The notes: generated by a model not told the origin, from the letters alone. Shown: positions 1 to 9,710, counted from the stretch's first letter. The stretch is 64,000 bases of DNA from Acidovorax sp. T1 (GCF_002176815.1 NZ_CP021648.1:1178001-1242000); one strand, 5' to 3'. Program-made: numbers and translations.

Positions 1-1
1 T

Positions 2-1480
2 GACTTCGGTTTCATTCTGGGCATCGGCCTGATTGCGGCATACACCGGGACCCTCAATTACGGCGAAGTGTTTGGCAAAACGGCCGAGCTGGGCGGGCTG
101 GCGTTCCCGGGCACCGACTGGATGCTCATCACGGTCATCTGCATCTGCCTGTTTATTGGCGCCATGGGTAAGTCGGCCCAGTTCCCGCTGCATGTGTGGC
201 TACCCGATTCCATGGAAGGCCCCACCCCCATCTCGGCGCTGATTCACGCGGCGACCATGGTCACGGCCGGCATCTTCATGGTGGCTCGCATGTCGCCGTT
301 GTTTGAGCTGTCGGATACGGCACTCAACTTCATCCTGGTGATTGGCGCTATCACGGCCTTGTTCATGGGTTTTCTGGGCATCATCCAGAATGACATCAAG
401 CGCGTGGTCGCCTATTCCACCTTGTCGCAGTTGGGCTACATGACGGTGGCCCTGGGCGCATCGGCCTACTCGGTGGCCGTGTTTCATCTGATGACGCACG
501 CCTTCTTCAAGGCGCTGCTGTTCCTCGGCGCGGGCTCGGTCATCATGGGCATGCACCACAACCAGGACATCCGCTGGATGGGTGGCGTGCGCAAGTACAT
601 GCCCATCACCTGGATCACCTCGCTGCTCGGTTCGCTCGCTCTGATCGGTACGCCCCTGTTCTCGGGTTTCTACTCCAAGGACAGCATCATCGAGGCCGTC
701 CACTTCAGTCACTTGCCTGCTGCAGGGTTTGCGCACTTTGCTGTTTTGGCAGGTGTGTTCATCACGGCGTTCTATTCGTTCCGTATGTATTTCCTGGTGT
801 TCCACGGCAAGGAACGCTATGACCAGAACCCGGACGCCCACCATGCGGGCGATCATGGTCACGGTCATGACGATCACCATGAGCCTCATGAATCGCCATG
901 GGTAGTCACGGTGCCGCTGGTGCTACTGGCGATCCCTTCTGTCGTGGTGGGCTTCATGTTCATCCAGCCGATGCTGTTTGGTGATTTTTTCAAGGATGTG
1001 ATTTTTGTGGATGCGGCAAAGCATCCGTCCATGGCACAGATGGCTGAGCACTTTCACAGTGCCTGGGCAATGGCGTTGCATGGGCTGCAGACGGCGCCGT
1101 TCTGGCTGGCGCTGGCGGGTGTGGCGCTGTCCTACTACATGTACATGGTCAATCCCGCGTTGCCAACGGCCATCAAGGCGCGTGTGCAGCCGTTGTATAC
1201 GTTGCTGGAAAACAAGTACTACCTGGACTGGATCAACGAAAACATCCTGGCGCGTGGTGCCCGGGCGCTCGGCACCGGTCTGTGGAAAGTGGGAGACCAG
1301 GCCATCATTGACGGTGCCTTGGTCAACGGATCGTGGAAGCTGGTGCGTTGGGTTTCCGGCGTCGTGCGCTGGATGCAGACAGGTTTCATCTTCCACTATG
1401 CCCTGGTGATGATTCTGGGTGTGTTTGCGCTGATGACCTGGTTTGTCTGGCGCGACTATTTCCTGCAGCTCATCAAATAA
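2..1480 (+). CDS. nuoL: NADH-quinone oxidoreductase subunit L (5' truncated by window edge)
   Basis: Membrane-arm subunit of respiratory complex I that takes part in proton pumping. The frame is open from base 2, so the start lies outside the window; 492 residues are visible. The conserved antiporter-like core is present (KSAQFPLHVWLPD, then EGPTPISALIHAATMVTAG), followed by further membrane helices and the C-terminal long amphipathic helix region. A histidine/aspartate-rich loop (roughly residues 279-299 of the visible part) lies between helices, as is common in betaproteobacterial NuoL. nuoM follows after 13 bases, so this is the distal part of a nuo operon. Confidence 0.97.
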   Translation, partial: DFGFILGIGLIAAYTGTLNYGEVFGKTAELGGLAFPGTDWMLITVICICLFIGAMGKSAQFPLHVWLPDSMEGPTPISALIHAATMVTAGIFMVARMSPLFELSDTALNFILVIGAITALFMGFLGIIQNDIKRVVAYSTLSQLGYMTVALGASAYSVAVFHLMTHAFFKALLFLGAGSVIMGMHHNQDIRWMGGVRKYMPITWITSLLGSLALIGTPLFSGFYSKDSIIEAVHFSHLPAAGFAHFAVLAGVFITAFYSFRMYFLVFHGKERYDQNPDAHHAGDHGHGHDDHHEPHESPWVVTVPLVLLAIPSVVVGFMFIQPMLFGDFFKDVIFVDAAKHPSMAQMAEHFHSAWAMALHGLQTAPFWLALAGVALSYYMYMVNPALPTAIKARVQPLYTLLENKYYLDWINENILARGARALGTGLWKVGDQAIIDGALVNGSWKLVRWVSGVVRWMQTGFIFHYALVMILGVFALMTWFVWRDYFLQLIK

Positions 1481-1493
1481 GGAAAAGAACAAA

Positions 1494-2969
1494 ATGGGTC
1501 TGTTGAGTCTTGCAATCTGGACGCCGATCGTCTTTGGTGTTTTGCTGCTGGCGGTGGGGCGCGATGAGCATGCCCGTGCTGTCCGCTGGATCGCCCTGAT
1601 TGGCGCCGTCATCGGCTTGTTGGTAACGCTGCCTCTGTACGATGGCTTCCAGCTGGGTACCGCGGCGATGCAGTTTGTTGAAAAGTCCGTCTGGATTGAG
1701 CGCTTCAATGTGCACTACCACCTGGGCGTGGACGGCATTTCTTTCTGGTTTGTGCCGCTGACAGCGTTCATCACGGTCATTGTGGTGATTGCCTCGTGGG
1801 AGTCGATCACCGAGCGCGTTAACCAGTACATGGGCGCCTTTCTGATCCTTTCGGGGTTGATGATCGGTGTGTTCTGCGCCCTCGACGGCCTGCTGTTCTA
1901 TGTGTTCTTTGAGGCCACCCTGATTCCGATGTACCTCATCATCGGCATCTGGGGTGGGCCCAACAAGATCTATGCGGCGTTCAAGTTCTTCCTGTACACC
2001 TTGCTCGGCTCCCTGCTGATGCTGGTGGCGCTCATCTTCCTGTACAACCAGTCGGGCGGCAGTTTCGACATCGCGGCATGGCACCAGTTGCCGCTCAGTT
2101 CCACTGCCCAGACCTTGCTTTTCTTTGCTTTTTTTGCGGCGTTTGCCGTCAAGGTGCCGATGTGGCCAGTCCACACTTGGTTGCCGGATGTGCACGTGGA
2201 AGCCCCGACAGGTGGCTCCGCTGTGCTGGCGGCCATCATGCTCAAACTGGGGGCCTACGGTTTCCTGCGTTTCTCTTTGCCGATTGCTCCGGATGCGTCG
2301 CGTGAGTGGGCGTGGCTCATGATTGCCCTGTCACTGGTGGCCGTGATTTACGTGGGCCTGGTGGCCATCGTCCAGAAGGACATGAAAAAACTGGTGGCTT
2401 ACTCCTCCGTCGCTCACATGGGTTTTGTGACGCTTGGTTTCTTCATCTTCAACGATCTGGGCGTTTCGGGAGGCTTGGTGCAAATGATCGCGCATGGCTT
2501 TGTTTCGGGTGCCATGTTCCTGTCCATTGGTGTGTTGTACGACCGGGTGCACTCCCGCGAAATTGCCGCTTATGGCGGCGTGGTCAACACCATGCCGAAT
2601 TTCACGGCATTTGCCTTGCTTTTTGCCATGGCCAATTGTGGGCTTCCAGGAACCGCCGGATTCGTTGGCGAGTGGATGGTGATCCTGGGTGCCGTGAAGG
2701 CCAATTTCTGGATAGGCGGCGCAGCTGCCACGGCGCTGATTTTCGGTGCCGCCTATACGCTCTGGATGTTCAAGCGTGTCTATCTGGGTCCCGTTGCCAA
2801 TGACCATGTCAAGGAGCTTACCGACATCAACAGTCGTGAATTCCTCGTGATGTCGCTGCTGGCGATTGCCGTGCTGGCCATGGGTCTTTATCCACGCCCC
2901 TTCACCGACGTGATGGACACCTCTGTGGCGGAGTTGCTCAAGCATGTGGCCCTGTCGAAGCTGAACTGA
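1494..2969 (+). CDS. nuoM: NADH-quinone oxidoreductase subunit M
   Basis: Antiporter-like membrane subunit of complex I, 491 residues. The ATG at 1494 is chosen because it gives the usual NuoM N-terminus (MGLLSLAIWTPIVFGVLLL) and has an AAGGA-type ribosome site just upstream, overlapping the nuoL stop; an in-frame upstream start inside nuoL would add an unrelated tail. Conserved motifs visible include FEATLIPMYLIIGIWGG, KVPMWPVHTWLPDVHVEAP and KLGAYGFLRF. About 14 hydrophobic segments. It lies between nuoL and nuoN in the standard order. Confidence 0.97.
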   Translation: MGLLSLAIWTPIVFGVLLLAVGRDEHARAVRWIALIGAVIGLLVTLPLYDGFQLGTAAMQFVEKSVWIERFNVHYHLGVDGISFWFVPLTAFITVIVVIASWESITERVNQYMGAFLILSGLMIGVFCALDGLLFYVFFEATLIPMYLIIGIWGGPNKIYAAFKFFLYTLLGSLLMLVALIFLYNQSGGSFDIAAWHQLPLSSTAQTLLFFAFFAAFAVKVPMWPVHTWLPDVHVEAPTGGSAVLAAIMLKLGAYGFLRFSLPIAPDASREWAWLMIALSLVAVIYVGLVAIVQKDMKKLVAYSSVAHMGFVTLGFFIFNDLGVSGGLVQMIAHGFVSGAMFLSIGVLYDRVHSREIAAYGGVVNTMPNFTAFALLFAMANCGLPGTAGFVGEWMVILGAVKANFWIGGAAATALIFGAAYTLWMFKRVYLGPVANDHVKELTDINSREFLVMSLLAIAVLAMGLYPRPFTDVMDTSVAELLKHVALSKLN

Positions 2970-2993
2970 CCAGACTGAACTGAGAGATTCGAG

Positions 2994-4487
2994 ATGATTG
3001 ACAACATCAGCTGGCTTGCCATTTACCCCGAGATCGTGCTGTTGGCCATGGCCTGCGTGATCATGCTGGTGGACCTGGGGGTCCACAGTCCACGCCGTAC
3101 CGGTACCTACGTCCTGACCATGCTCACGTTGGCCGTGGTTGCTGTCCTGCAGGGTGTGTATGCCAGCAGCGGAAACACGTTCTACGGTTTCGGCAACATG
3201 GTGGTCAGTGATGCCATGGGCAACTGGCTCAAATGCTTCGCCACCGTGGCCATGATGGTCACGCTGGTTTACGGGCGCCCTTATGCCGCTGATCGAGGCA
3301 TGTTGCGGGGTGGTGAGTTGTTCACGCTGTCGATGCTGGCTTTGCTGGGCATGTCCATCATGATCTCCGGCAACAACTTTCTGGTGATCTACCTGGGCCT
3401 GGAGCTGCTGACCCTTTCCAGCTACACCCTGGTGGCATTGCGGCGCGACAACGCAACGGCCACGGAAGCCGCCATGAAGTATTTCGTGCTGGGTGCGATG
3501 GCCAGCGGGTTTCTGCTTTACGGTCTGTCGATGCTGTACGGTGCCACGGGCTCCCTGGACATCGGGCAAGTGTTCAAGGCCGTCAATTCTGGCCAGATCC
3601 GGCACCAGGTGCTGGTGTTCGGCTTGGTCTTTGTGGTCGCAGGTCTGGCTTTCAAGCTCGGTGTGGTGCCATTTCACATGTGGATTCCCGATGTCTACCA
3701 AGGTGCGCCCACTGCCGTCACGCTGATGATCGGTGGAGCACCCAAGCTCGCCGCATTTGCAATCACCATTCGTCTGCTGGTGGATGGGTTATTGCCGCTG
3801 GCGATCGATTGGCAGCAGATGCTGGCGGTGCTGGCCATCGGCTCGCTGCTTGTGGGTAACCTGGCCGCCATTGCCCAGACCAATCTGAAGCGCATGCTGG
3901 CTTACTCCACCATTTCTCAAATGGGCTTTGTCTTGCTGGGCCTGTTGTCGGGTGTGATCAACGGCAATGTGGATGCCGCTGCGGTGGAAAGCGCCTACAG
4001 CTCTGCCATGTTCTATGTGGTGAGCTATGTCCTGACCACCCTGGCCGCGTTTGGCGTGATTTTGCTGCTGGCCCGCGAAGGCTTTGAAAGCGAAGAGATC
4101 GCCGATCTGGCAGGTCTCAATCAGCGCAGCCCCTTGTATGCGGGCGTGATGGCGGTCTGCCTGTTCTCCTTGGCCGGCATTCCGCCGCTGGTAGGGTTTT
4201 ATGCCAAGCTGTCGGTTTTGCAGGCCTTGATGGCATCGGGACAAGGGCTTTATATTGCACTGGCCGTGTTTGCGGTCATCATGTCCCTGATCGGTGCGTT
4301 CTACTATCTGCGCGTGGTGAAGGTGATGTATTTTGATGCCCCCCTGACCGCAACCAGTGTGTCAGCGCCCCTGGATGTCCGGGTGGTGTTGACCGTCAAT
4401 GGCGCGCTGGTGCTGGTGTTGGGTTTGTTGCCCGGTGGCTTGATGGCGCTGTGTGCAGATGCCATCGTGCGAGCCCTGGCCACCTGA
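2994..4487 (+). CDS. nuoN: NADH-quinone oxidoreductase subunit N
   Basis: Third antiporter-like membrane subunit of complex I, 497 residues, the usual length. Motifs include [20 protein letters not shown], the [20 protein letters not shown] stretch and [20 protein letters not shown]. It starts 24 bases after nuoM stops and is the last nuo gene; two small conserved genes follow closely on the same strand and are probably co-transcribed. Confidence 0.97.
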   Translation: MIDNISWLAIYPEIVLLAMACVIMLVDLGVHSPRRTGTYVLTMLTLAVVAVLQGVYASSGNTFYGFGNMVVSDAMGNWLKCFATVAMMVTLVYGRPYAADRGMLRGGELFTLSMLALLGMSIMISGNNFLVIYLGLELLTLSSYTLVALRRDNATATEAAMKYFVLGAMASGFLLYGLSMLYGATGSLDIGQVFKAVNSGQIRHQVLVFGLVFVVAGLAFKLGVVPFHMWIPDVYQGAPTAVTLMIGGAPKLAAFAITIRLLVDGLLPLAIDWQQMLAVLAIGSLLVGNLAAIAQTNLKRMLAYSTISQMGFVLLGLLSGVINGNVDAAAVESAYSSAMFYVVSYVLTTLAAFGVILLLAREGFESEEIADLAGLNQRSPLYAGVMAVCLFSLAGIPPLVGFYAKLSVLQALMASGQGLYIALAVFAVIMSLIGAFYYLRVVKVMYFDAPLTATSVSAPLDVRVVLTVNGALVLVLGLLPGGLMALCADAIVRALAT

Positions 4488-4506
4488 ACTCCATCCAAAT
4501 ATTTCT

Positions 4507-4812
4507 GTGTCTCAAACTGGGTCGATCTGGCTCGTCATCGTGGCCGCGTTTATTGCGGCCAATCTTCCCTTCATCAACCATCGGTTGATGGCCATTGGTC
4601 CGTTGGCCCAGCCAAAGAAGGCCCTGTTGGTTCGGCTCGTGGAGCTGGTAGTGCTGTACCTGCTGGTGGGGGCCATGGCGCTCCTGCTGGAGCGGCGTGC
4701 CGGGCAAATTGCTCCACAGGGTTGGGAGTTCTATGCTGTCACGGGCACCTTGTTCCTTACGCTGGCTTTTCCGGGTTTTGTCTACCGCTATCTGCTGCGT
4801 CGCCACGGTTGA
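4507..4812 (+). CDS. DUF2818 family small membrane protein
   Basis: A 101-residue protein with about three hydrophobic segments (IWLVIVAAFIAANLPF near the start, LVELVVLYLLVGAMALLL in the middle, TGTLFLTLAFPGFVYRYLL at the end). I recognise it as the DUF2818 family, which sits directly after nuoN in many Burkholderiales; its function is unknown, and the position suggests a link to complex I assembly or the membrane arm (inference). The GTG at 4507 gives the family-type N-terminus (VSQTGSIWLVIV) and lies 19 bases after the nuoN stop; a longer reading would run into nuoN. Confidence 0.85.
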   Translation: MSQTGSIWLVIVAAFIAANLPFINHRLMAIGPLAQPKKALLVRLVELVVLYLLVGAMALLLERRAGQIAPQGWEFYAVTGTLFLTLAFPGFVYRYLLRRHG

Positions 4813-4836
4813 CGTGGCTTTGCCGAGGTTTCCGTC

Positions 4837-5307
4837 ATGAAGGTGCTTGACCTGCATTGTCGGCAGGGCCATGTATTTGAGGGATGGTTCGCCTCGGAAG
4901 ACGATTTTCAGGGGCAGTTGCGCGATGCGCTGGTGCAATGCCCCTTGTGCGCCGACGTCCACATCTCCAAAAGACTGAGTGCGCCACGGTTGAACCTGGG
5001 TGCACGGCAACCCGCCTCAGAGTCGTCTGCACCGGTTGCGCCGTTGCCTTCAGTCAACAGCACAACGCAAGCGTCGGGTGTGGATCAGCAGGCAGCATGG
5101 TTGTCGCTGGCGCGCAAGGTGTTGGCCACTACAGAGGACGTGGGCCCACAGTTTGCTCAGGAAGCTAGGCGCATCCACCATGGCGAGGCAGAGCAGCGGG
5201 CCATACGAGGGCGGGCGTCGGCTGAAGAAACCATGCAGTTGCTCGACGAAGGCATTGCAGTGCTGCCACTTCTGTTGCCCGAGGCAGCCAAGGAAACCTT
5301 GCAGTAA
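4837..5307 (+). CDS. DUF1178 family protein
   Basis: A 156-residue soluble protein of the DUF1178 family. The N-terminal half carries the family signature: a Cys pair with HVFEGWFAS between them (DLHCRQGHVFEGWF ... LVQCPLC), which looks like a small zinc ribbon, followed by a variable Ser/Ala-rich linker and a C-terminal helical part ending in a TMQLLDEGIAVLPLLLPE segment. No function is established. It is 24 bases downstream of the DUF2818 gene, at the end of the nuo transcription unit. Confidence 0.85.
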   Translation: MKVLDLHCRQGHVFEGWFASEDDFQGQLRDALVQCPLCADVHISKRLSAPRLNLGARQPASESSAPVAPLPSVNSTTQASGVDQQAAWLSLARKVLATTEDVGPQFAQEARRIHHGEAEQRAIRGRASAEETMQLLDEGIAVLPLLLPEAAKETLQ

Positions 5308-5375
5308 GCAACGTGCCCGGCTGGACTCGCCGCGCAGGTGACGTGGACTGCGCGGCAGGCGATGCGCAGCAACGG

Positions 5376-7277
5376 TCATGCTGTGAATTGCAATGCTGCC
5401 AGGCGGGCATAGACGCCGCCCTGGGTGAGCAGCACGGCATGGGTTCCCTGTTCGACGATACGTCCGTTTTCCAGCACCACGATCCGGTCTGCGTTCTGCA
5501 CCGTCGCCAGTCGATGCGCAATGACCAGGGTGGTTCTGCGGCCAGTGTGGCGCTGCATGGCTATCTCCAGTGCGGCCTGCACCATGCGCTCGCTCTCCGC
5601 ATCCAGTGCACTCGTGGCTTCGTCCAGTAGCAGCAAGGGCGGATTCTTCAGCATTGCGCGTGCAATCGAGATGCGTTGGCGCTGTCCGCCAGATAGGCGA
5701 ACGCCGCTCTCTCCCAAAAAGGTCAAATACCCTTGGGGCAGTGCTTCAATGAAGTCGTGGGCGAAGGCTGCCCGGGCTGCGGCGATCACATCTTCTTTGG
5801 TGGCATCGGGGCGGCCGTAGCGGATATTGTCCAAAGCCGACGCCGAGAAGATCACGGCGTCCTGCGGCACGGTGCCAATATTGGCGCGCAATTCCTTGAG
5901 CGCCAGTTGCCGTATGTCCACGCCGTTGACTGCAATGCGGCCGCGCGTTGCTGCGTCGGGACGCTGGTCGATGTCATAGAAGCGCTGGAGCAACTGGAAC
6001 ACCGTGGTCTTTCCTGCTCCACTGGCACCTACCAGGGCAACCGTTTCACCCGGTTCGAGGTGGAGCGTGAAGTCGTGCAGGGCCGAATGATCGGGTCTGG
6101 AGGGATAGTGAAAATTCACCCCTTCAAAATCCACCTTCAGGCCCTGGTCGCCCGTTGGCAGCGGCTTGGGGTGCTCCGGTTCTTTCACGGGGGATTCGCC
6201 CGCGATCAGCTCCATCAGCCGCTCCGTGGCGCCCGCGGCGCGCAACAGGTCGCCGTAGACCTCTCCCAGCACCGCCACTGCGCCCGCCAGCAAGATGACA
6301 TACACCACGGTCTGCCCCAGGTGGCCCGCCGTCATTTGGCCCGCCAGAACCGCCTGTGTGCCCCGGTAAAGCCCCCACAGCAGCAAACCGGCGTTGGCAC
6401 TGATGATGAACGCCACGAGAAACGCGCGCGCTCGCGTGCGGCGCACGGCGGTCTGAAAAGCGCTTTCGGTGGCCTGGGCGAAACGCAGGGATTCCCGCTT
6501 CTCTGCCGTATAGCTCTGCACCACTGGAACGGCATTCAGCACCTCGGCGGCAATGGCACTCGAGTCAGCCACGCGGTCCTGGCTGTCGCGCGAGAGGCGC
6601 CGCACGCGCCGTCCAATCCACATCGTGGGCACCACCACCAGTACCACTGCAAGCAGCACCACCGCCATGACATAGGGGTTGGTCCACACCAGCATGGCCA
6701 GGGCACCGATGCCCATGACCGCATTGCGCAGCCCCATGGAGAACGATGAGCCCACCACCGTCTGTACCAGGGTGGTGTCTGCCGTGAGGCGTGACAAAAC
6801 CTCGCCGGTCTGCGTGGTTTCAAAAAACTGCGGACTTTGCTGCAGCACATGGCAGTACACGGCGTTGCGCAGGTCGGCAGTAACGCGCTCTCCCAGCCAG
6901 CTCACCATATAAAAGCGTGCTGCCGAAAAACCCCCGAGTGCAATGGCGACGGCAAACAGCGCCTGAAAATGCCCGCGCAGTGCCATCGCCTGGCTACCTT
7001 GATTGGACGCCATCAGACCAGCATCGATCAGATTGCGTAACGCCAGGGGAAAGGCCAGCGTGGCCGCAGCGGCCAGCACCAGAAAGACAACAGACAAGGC
7101 AATGCGGGCGCGGTAGGGCCTGAGAAAAAGAAGCAGACCGGTCAGCGAGTGGGGTGAGCCCTGCGCCCTGATGGCCACCCAAATTCCCCCGTCTATGGCC
7201 ACCTCAAACTCCCCCACCTGAACTGATCGGGGATAGGGGTTTAACGCCGGCGTCGTCGGCACCTGTTGGCAGGACAT
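5376..7277 (-). CDS. MsbA-like ABC exporter (fused TMD-NBD), 5' end replaced by IS21 element
   Basis: Half-size ABC exporter: six-helix membrane domain then ATPase domain. Walker A GASGAGKTT, signature LSGGQRQRISIARAM, Walker B LLLLDEATSALDAES and the H-loop IAHRLAT are all intact. The family includes lipid A flippases and multidrug exporters; I cannot choose between them. The native coding sequence runs from 5376 to 7166 and resumes on the far side of the IS at 9768-9800: joining the two across one copy of the target duplication gives an uninterrupted 604-residue protein starting MTKNHSQAAQGSPHSLTG. Only eight unique N-terminal residues are lost. The frame stays open into the IS, and ATG 7277 (used here) or GTG 7217 would give a hybrid protein with an IS-encoded leader. 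Whether it is expressed is unknown. Confidence 0.85.
   Translation of the reverse strand: MSCQQVPTTPALNPYPRSVQVGEFEVAIDGGIWVAIRAQGSPHSLTGLLLFLRPYRARIALSVVFLVLAAAATLAFPLALRNLIDAGLMASNQGSQAMALRGHFQALFAVAIALGGFSAARFYMVSWLGERVTADLRNAVYCHVLQQSPQFFETTQTGEVLSRLTADTTLVQTVVGSSFSMGLRNAVMGIGALAMLVWTNPYVMAVVLLAVVLVVVPTMWIGRRVRRLSRDSQDRVADSSAIAAEVLNAVPVVQSYTAEKRESLRFAQATESAFQTAVRRTRARAFLVAFIISANAGLLLWGLYRGTQAVLAGQMTAGHLGQTVVYVILLAGAVAVLGEVYGDLLRAAGATERLMELIAGESPVKEPEHPKPLPTGDQGLKVDFEGVNFHYPSRPDHSALHDFTLHLEPGETVALVGASGAGKTTVFQLLQRFYDIDQRPDAATRGRIAVNGVDIRQLALKELRANIGTVPQDAVIFSASALDNIRYGRPDATKEDVIAAARAAFAHDFIEALPQGYLTFLGESGVRLSGGQRQRISIARAMLKNPPLLLLDEATSALDAESERMVQAALEIAMQRHTGRRTTLVIAHRLATVQNADRIVVLENGRIVEQGTHAVLLTQGGVYARLAALQFTA
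7158..7166. repeat. Left copy of 9-bp target-site duplication
   Basis: GCCCTGCGC, identical to 9768-9776 on the other side of the IS. In the ABC exporter frame it encodes Ala-Gln-Gly. Confidence 0.85.
7167..7220 (+). repeat. IS left end with two transposase-site-like repeats
   Basis: Two copies of a motif made of TGGCCACC followed by CAAAyTCCCCC, at about 7170-7190 and 7195-7216. The right end has the same arrangement inverted. Confidence 0.75.
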
Positions 7278-7318
7278 TGATCCAGTCTTCCCCGAGGGAA
7301 GGCCAAGGAGTGAATGTC

Positions 7319-8938
7319 TTGAAGTCCAACCAACGCGCCACCATAGAGACACTGCTGGAGCGCAACACATCGCAACGCGAGATCGCCCGCATCACGGGCA
7401 TCGACCGCAAGACGGTCAGGAGCTACCACCAGCGCTGGCTGGAGCAACTGCAGTCAAATTCCCCCGGGGTGGCCACCGGCTCGGCAGGTCAAATTCCCCC
7501 ACCCTGGCCACCGGCTCCTGGGCCGGTGGCCACCTCCCTGTGCGAACCCTGGCGCGAGTTCATCGAAGCCCAGCTGCGGCTGAAGCGAAACGCCACGGCC
7601 ATCTACCAGGACCTGGTCGACCAGCACGGCTTTGATGGCCAGTACAACTCGGTCAAACGCTTCTGTGCAAAGTTGCGGCACAAGGAGCCCGAGCAGTTCG
7701 ATCGCCTGTCCTTCCTGCCCGGCGAGGAGATGCAGGTGGACTACGGCGAGGGCGCGCCCACCCGCGTGCCCGGCAGCGACCGGTACCGCAAGCCCCGCCT
7801 GTTCGTGGCCACCTTGCGGTATTCCCGTGCCAGTTTCCGGTGCGTGGTCTGGAAGTCCAGCCAGCAGATCTGGGCCGAGCTGCACGAGCGGGCCCTGCGG
7901 TACTTCGGGGGCTGCCCCCAGTACGTGGTGCTGGACAATCTGAAGGAAGGCGTCCTCAAGCCCGACCTGTACGAGCCCGATCTCAACCCGGTGTACGCCG
8001 CCGCCCTGGCGCACTACGGCGTGGTGGCCGACCCGGCGCGGGTGCGAGACCCCAACCGCAAGGGCACGGTGGAGCATGCCATCGGCCATACCCAGGCCAC
8101 GGCCTTGAAGGGCCGGCGCTTTGAGTCCATCGAGGCCCAGAACGAGTTCCTGGCGCACTGGGAGAAGAGCTGGGCATCCAAGCGCATCCACGGCACCGAG
8201 CGACGCCAGGTGCAGGCCATGTTCGAGGAAGAGCGCAGCCACCTCAAACCCCTGCCAGTGCTGGGAATGCAGTATTTCGACGAGGCGGTGCGCACCGTCT
8301 GCGACGACAGCTGTGTGCGGGTGGATCACAGCAGCTACGCCGCTCGCCCGGCGAACATCGGCTCCAAGGTGTTGGTGCGCATCTACGCCCAGCGCATCGA
8401 GATTCGTGACATGCACACCCGTGCCTTGCTGCGCACCCACGCCAAGGCCGAGCGTCCCGGCACGGTGATTCTGCCCATGGAGGAGCGGGTGTTCAATCCG
8501 TCTCGCGAGACCCGCCTGATCCTGCGTCAGGCCGGCGAGATTGGTGAGCACGCCAGCCGGCTGTGTGAGCTGCTCTTTGCCATCGAGGGTCGTGTCGGGC
8601 AGCGCAAGCTCTGGGGCATTGTGGGACTCATGCGCCGTTACCCGGCGCACTGCATCAATGCCGCCTGCGCCCAGGCCCTGGAGCAAGGGGTCTACAGCTA
8701 CAAGCGCGTGCTGGCGCTGACCGAAGCCCTCTTTGCCCAGGCGATGGCGGCCATCGAGGCTACCTGCGGCGAAGCACCCGCCGCCGGTGCCCACGCGCTG
8801 ACGCAGCAGCATGAGCTCATCCGAGACGCTGAGGAGTACAGCGATCTCTTCGCGCTCGCCGCCGCCACGGCAAACACCACCACCACCACCACCACCACCA
8901 CCAACAACACCACCAACGCACCGGGAGTTCAGCCATGA
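7319..8938 (+). CDS. istA: IS21-family transposase IstA
   Basis: DDE transposase of the IS21 family, about 540 residues. An N-terminal helix-turn-helix (TSQREIARITGIDRKTVRSY) is followed by the catalytic core with Asp in QVDYGEGAPT, Asp in VVLDNLKEG and Glu in GTVEHAIGHTQ. The TTG at 7319 is chosen because AAGGAG lies eight bases before it; GTG 7310 and TTG 7277 are alternatives. Two oddities: the linker after the helix-turn-helix (residues about 45-70) is encoded by DNA that repeats the IS end motif, and the C-terminus is a polythreonine tail encoded by a CAC microsatellite. The stop overlaps the istB start (ATGA). Confidence 0.92.
   Translation: MKSNQRATIETLLERNTSQREIARITGIDRKTVRSYHQRWLEQLQSNSPGVATGSAGQIPPPWPPAPGPVATSLCEPWREFIEAQLRLKRNATAIYQDLVDQHGFDGQYNSVKRFCAKLRHKEPEQFDRLSFLPGEEMQVDYGEGAPTRVPGSDRYRKPRLFVATLRYSRASFRCVVWKSSQQIWAELHERALRYFGGCPQYVVLDNLKEGVLKPDLYEPDLNPVYAAALAHYGVVADPARVRDPNRKGTVEHAIGHTQATALKGRRFESIEAQNEFLAHWEKSWASKRIHGTERRQVQAMFEEERSHLKPLPVLGMQYFDEAVRTVCDDSCVRVDHSSYAARPANIGSKVLVRIYAQRIEIRDMHTRALLRTHAKAERPGTVILPMEERVFNPSRETRLILRQAGEIGEHASRLCELLFAIEGRVGQRKLWGIVGLMRRYPAHCINAACAQALEQGVYSYKRVLALTEALFAQAMAAIEATCGEAPAAGAHALTQQHELIRDAEEYSDLFALAAATANTTTTTTTTTNNTTNAPGVQP
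7453..7512 (+). repeat. IS-end-like repeats inside istA
   Basis: Two motif copies (7453-7477 and 7485-7512) of the form GTCAAATTCCCCC...TGGCCACC. The second matches the IS right end (complement of about 9731-9758) over 21 identical bases, then with a single-base gap. They encode a Pro/Gly-rich linker. Confidence 0.75.
8875..8901 (+). repeat. CAC trinucleotide repeat, nine units
   Basis: Perfect (CAC)9 run near the 3' end of istA, read in frame as threonine codons (ACC). It is followed by CAACAACACCACCAAC. Confidence 0.9.
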
Positions 8939-9701
8939 ACATGATCGAGATCGAACGCGCGCGCTGCGCGAGCTGCGCCTGTCCGGCATCGCCGAGACCC
9001 TGTCCACCCGCGTGATGCAGGCCCAGGCCGCCCAGCAGCCTTTCCTGGAGACCTTCGCCGCCATGCTGCAAGACGAGCTGGACCGCCGGCGCTCTCGCCT
9101 GACCGAGCGCCGCTTCAAGCGCTCGGGTCTGGATGAGCGCCCCTCGCTGGCTGACTTCGACTGGCGTTTCAACCCGAAGCTGCCGCGCAGCGCCTGCTTC
9201 GAGTTGCACACCCTGAAGTTCATCGGCGAGGGGGCCAACGCGCTGATCATCGGCAAGCCGGGCACCGGCAAGAGCCATGTGGCCAAGGCCGTGGCCTACC
9301 AGGCCACGCTGCAGGGCTATGACGTGCGTTACCTGGAAGCCGACACCGAGTTCGCCCGTTACGCGCTGGCCACTACGGCAGAGCGCACCGAGCTGCTCAA
9401 GGACTGGGTCGCGCCGGACCTGCTCGTCCTCGATGACCTGTTCCTGGCCAGACGCATCAGCGAGCATGCCGCTGAAGTCCTACAGGCCATCGTGCACCAG
9501 CGCTACAAGCTGCGCCGCGCTGTTCTCATCACGTCCAACCGCGTGGTGCAGGACTGGGGCAAATACCTCGGCGACGCCACCATGGCCAGCACCATCCTGG
9601 ATCGCCTCATGCACCGCTGCGCGATGCTGGAGTTCGAGGGCAAGAGCTACCGCCTCAAGGAGGCCGCTGCACGCATCGCCATCACACCCGAGTCGTCATA
9701 A
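8935..9701 (+). CDS. istB: IS21-family ATPase IstB, with apparent frameshift near start
   Basis: AAA+ helper ATPase for IstA. Walker A GKPGTGKSH and Walker B DLLVLDDLF are clear. The natural start ATG 8935 overlaps the istA stop but reads out of frame after about ten codons: MNMIEIERAR continues into a different frame from the RALRELRLSGIAETL that opens the IstB domain. Removing one CG from the CGCGCGCGC run at 8956-8964 would restore one 254-residue frame (MNMIEIERALRELRLSG), the usual IstB length. As written, translation would need CTG 8967 or ATG 9015, giving an N-terminally short protein, or a -1 slip. It could be a real mutation, slippage or a sequencing error. Confidence 0.82.
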
Positions 9702-9710
9702 TCCGACCGT

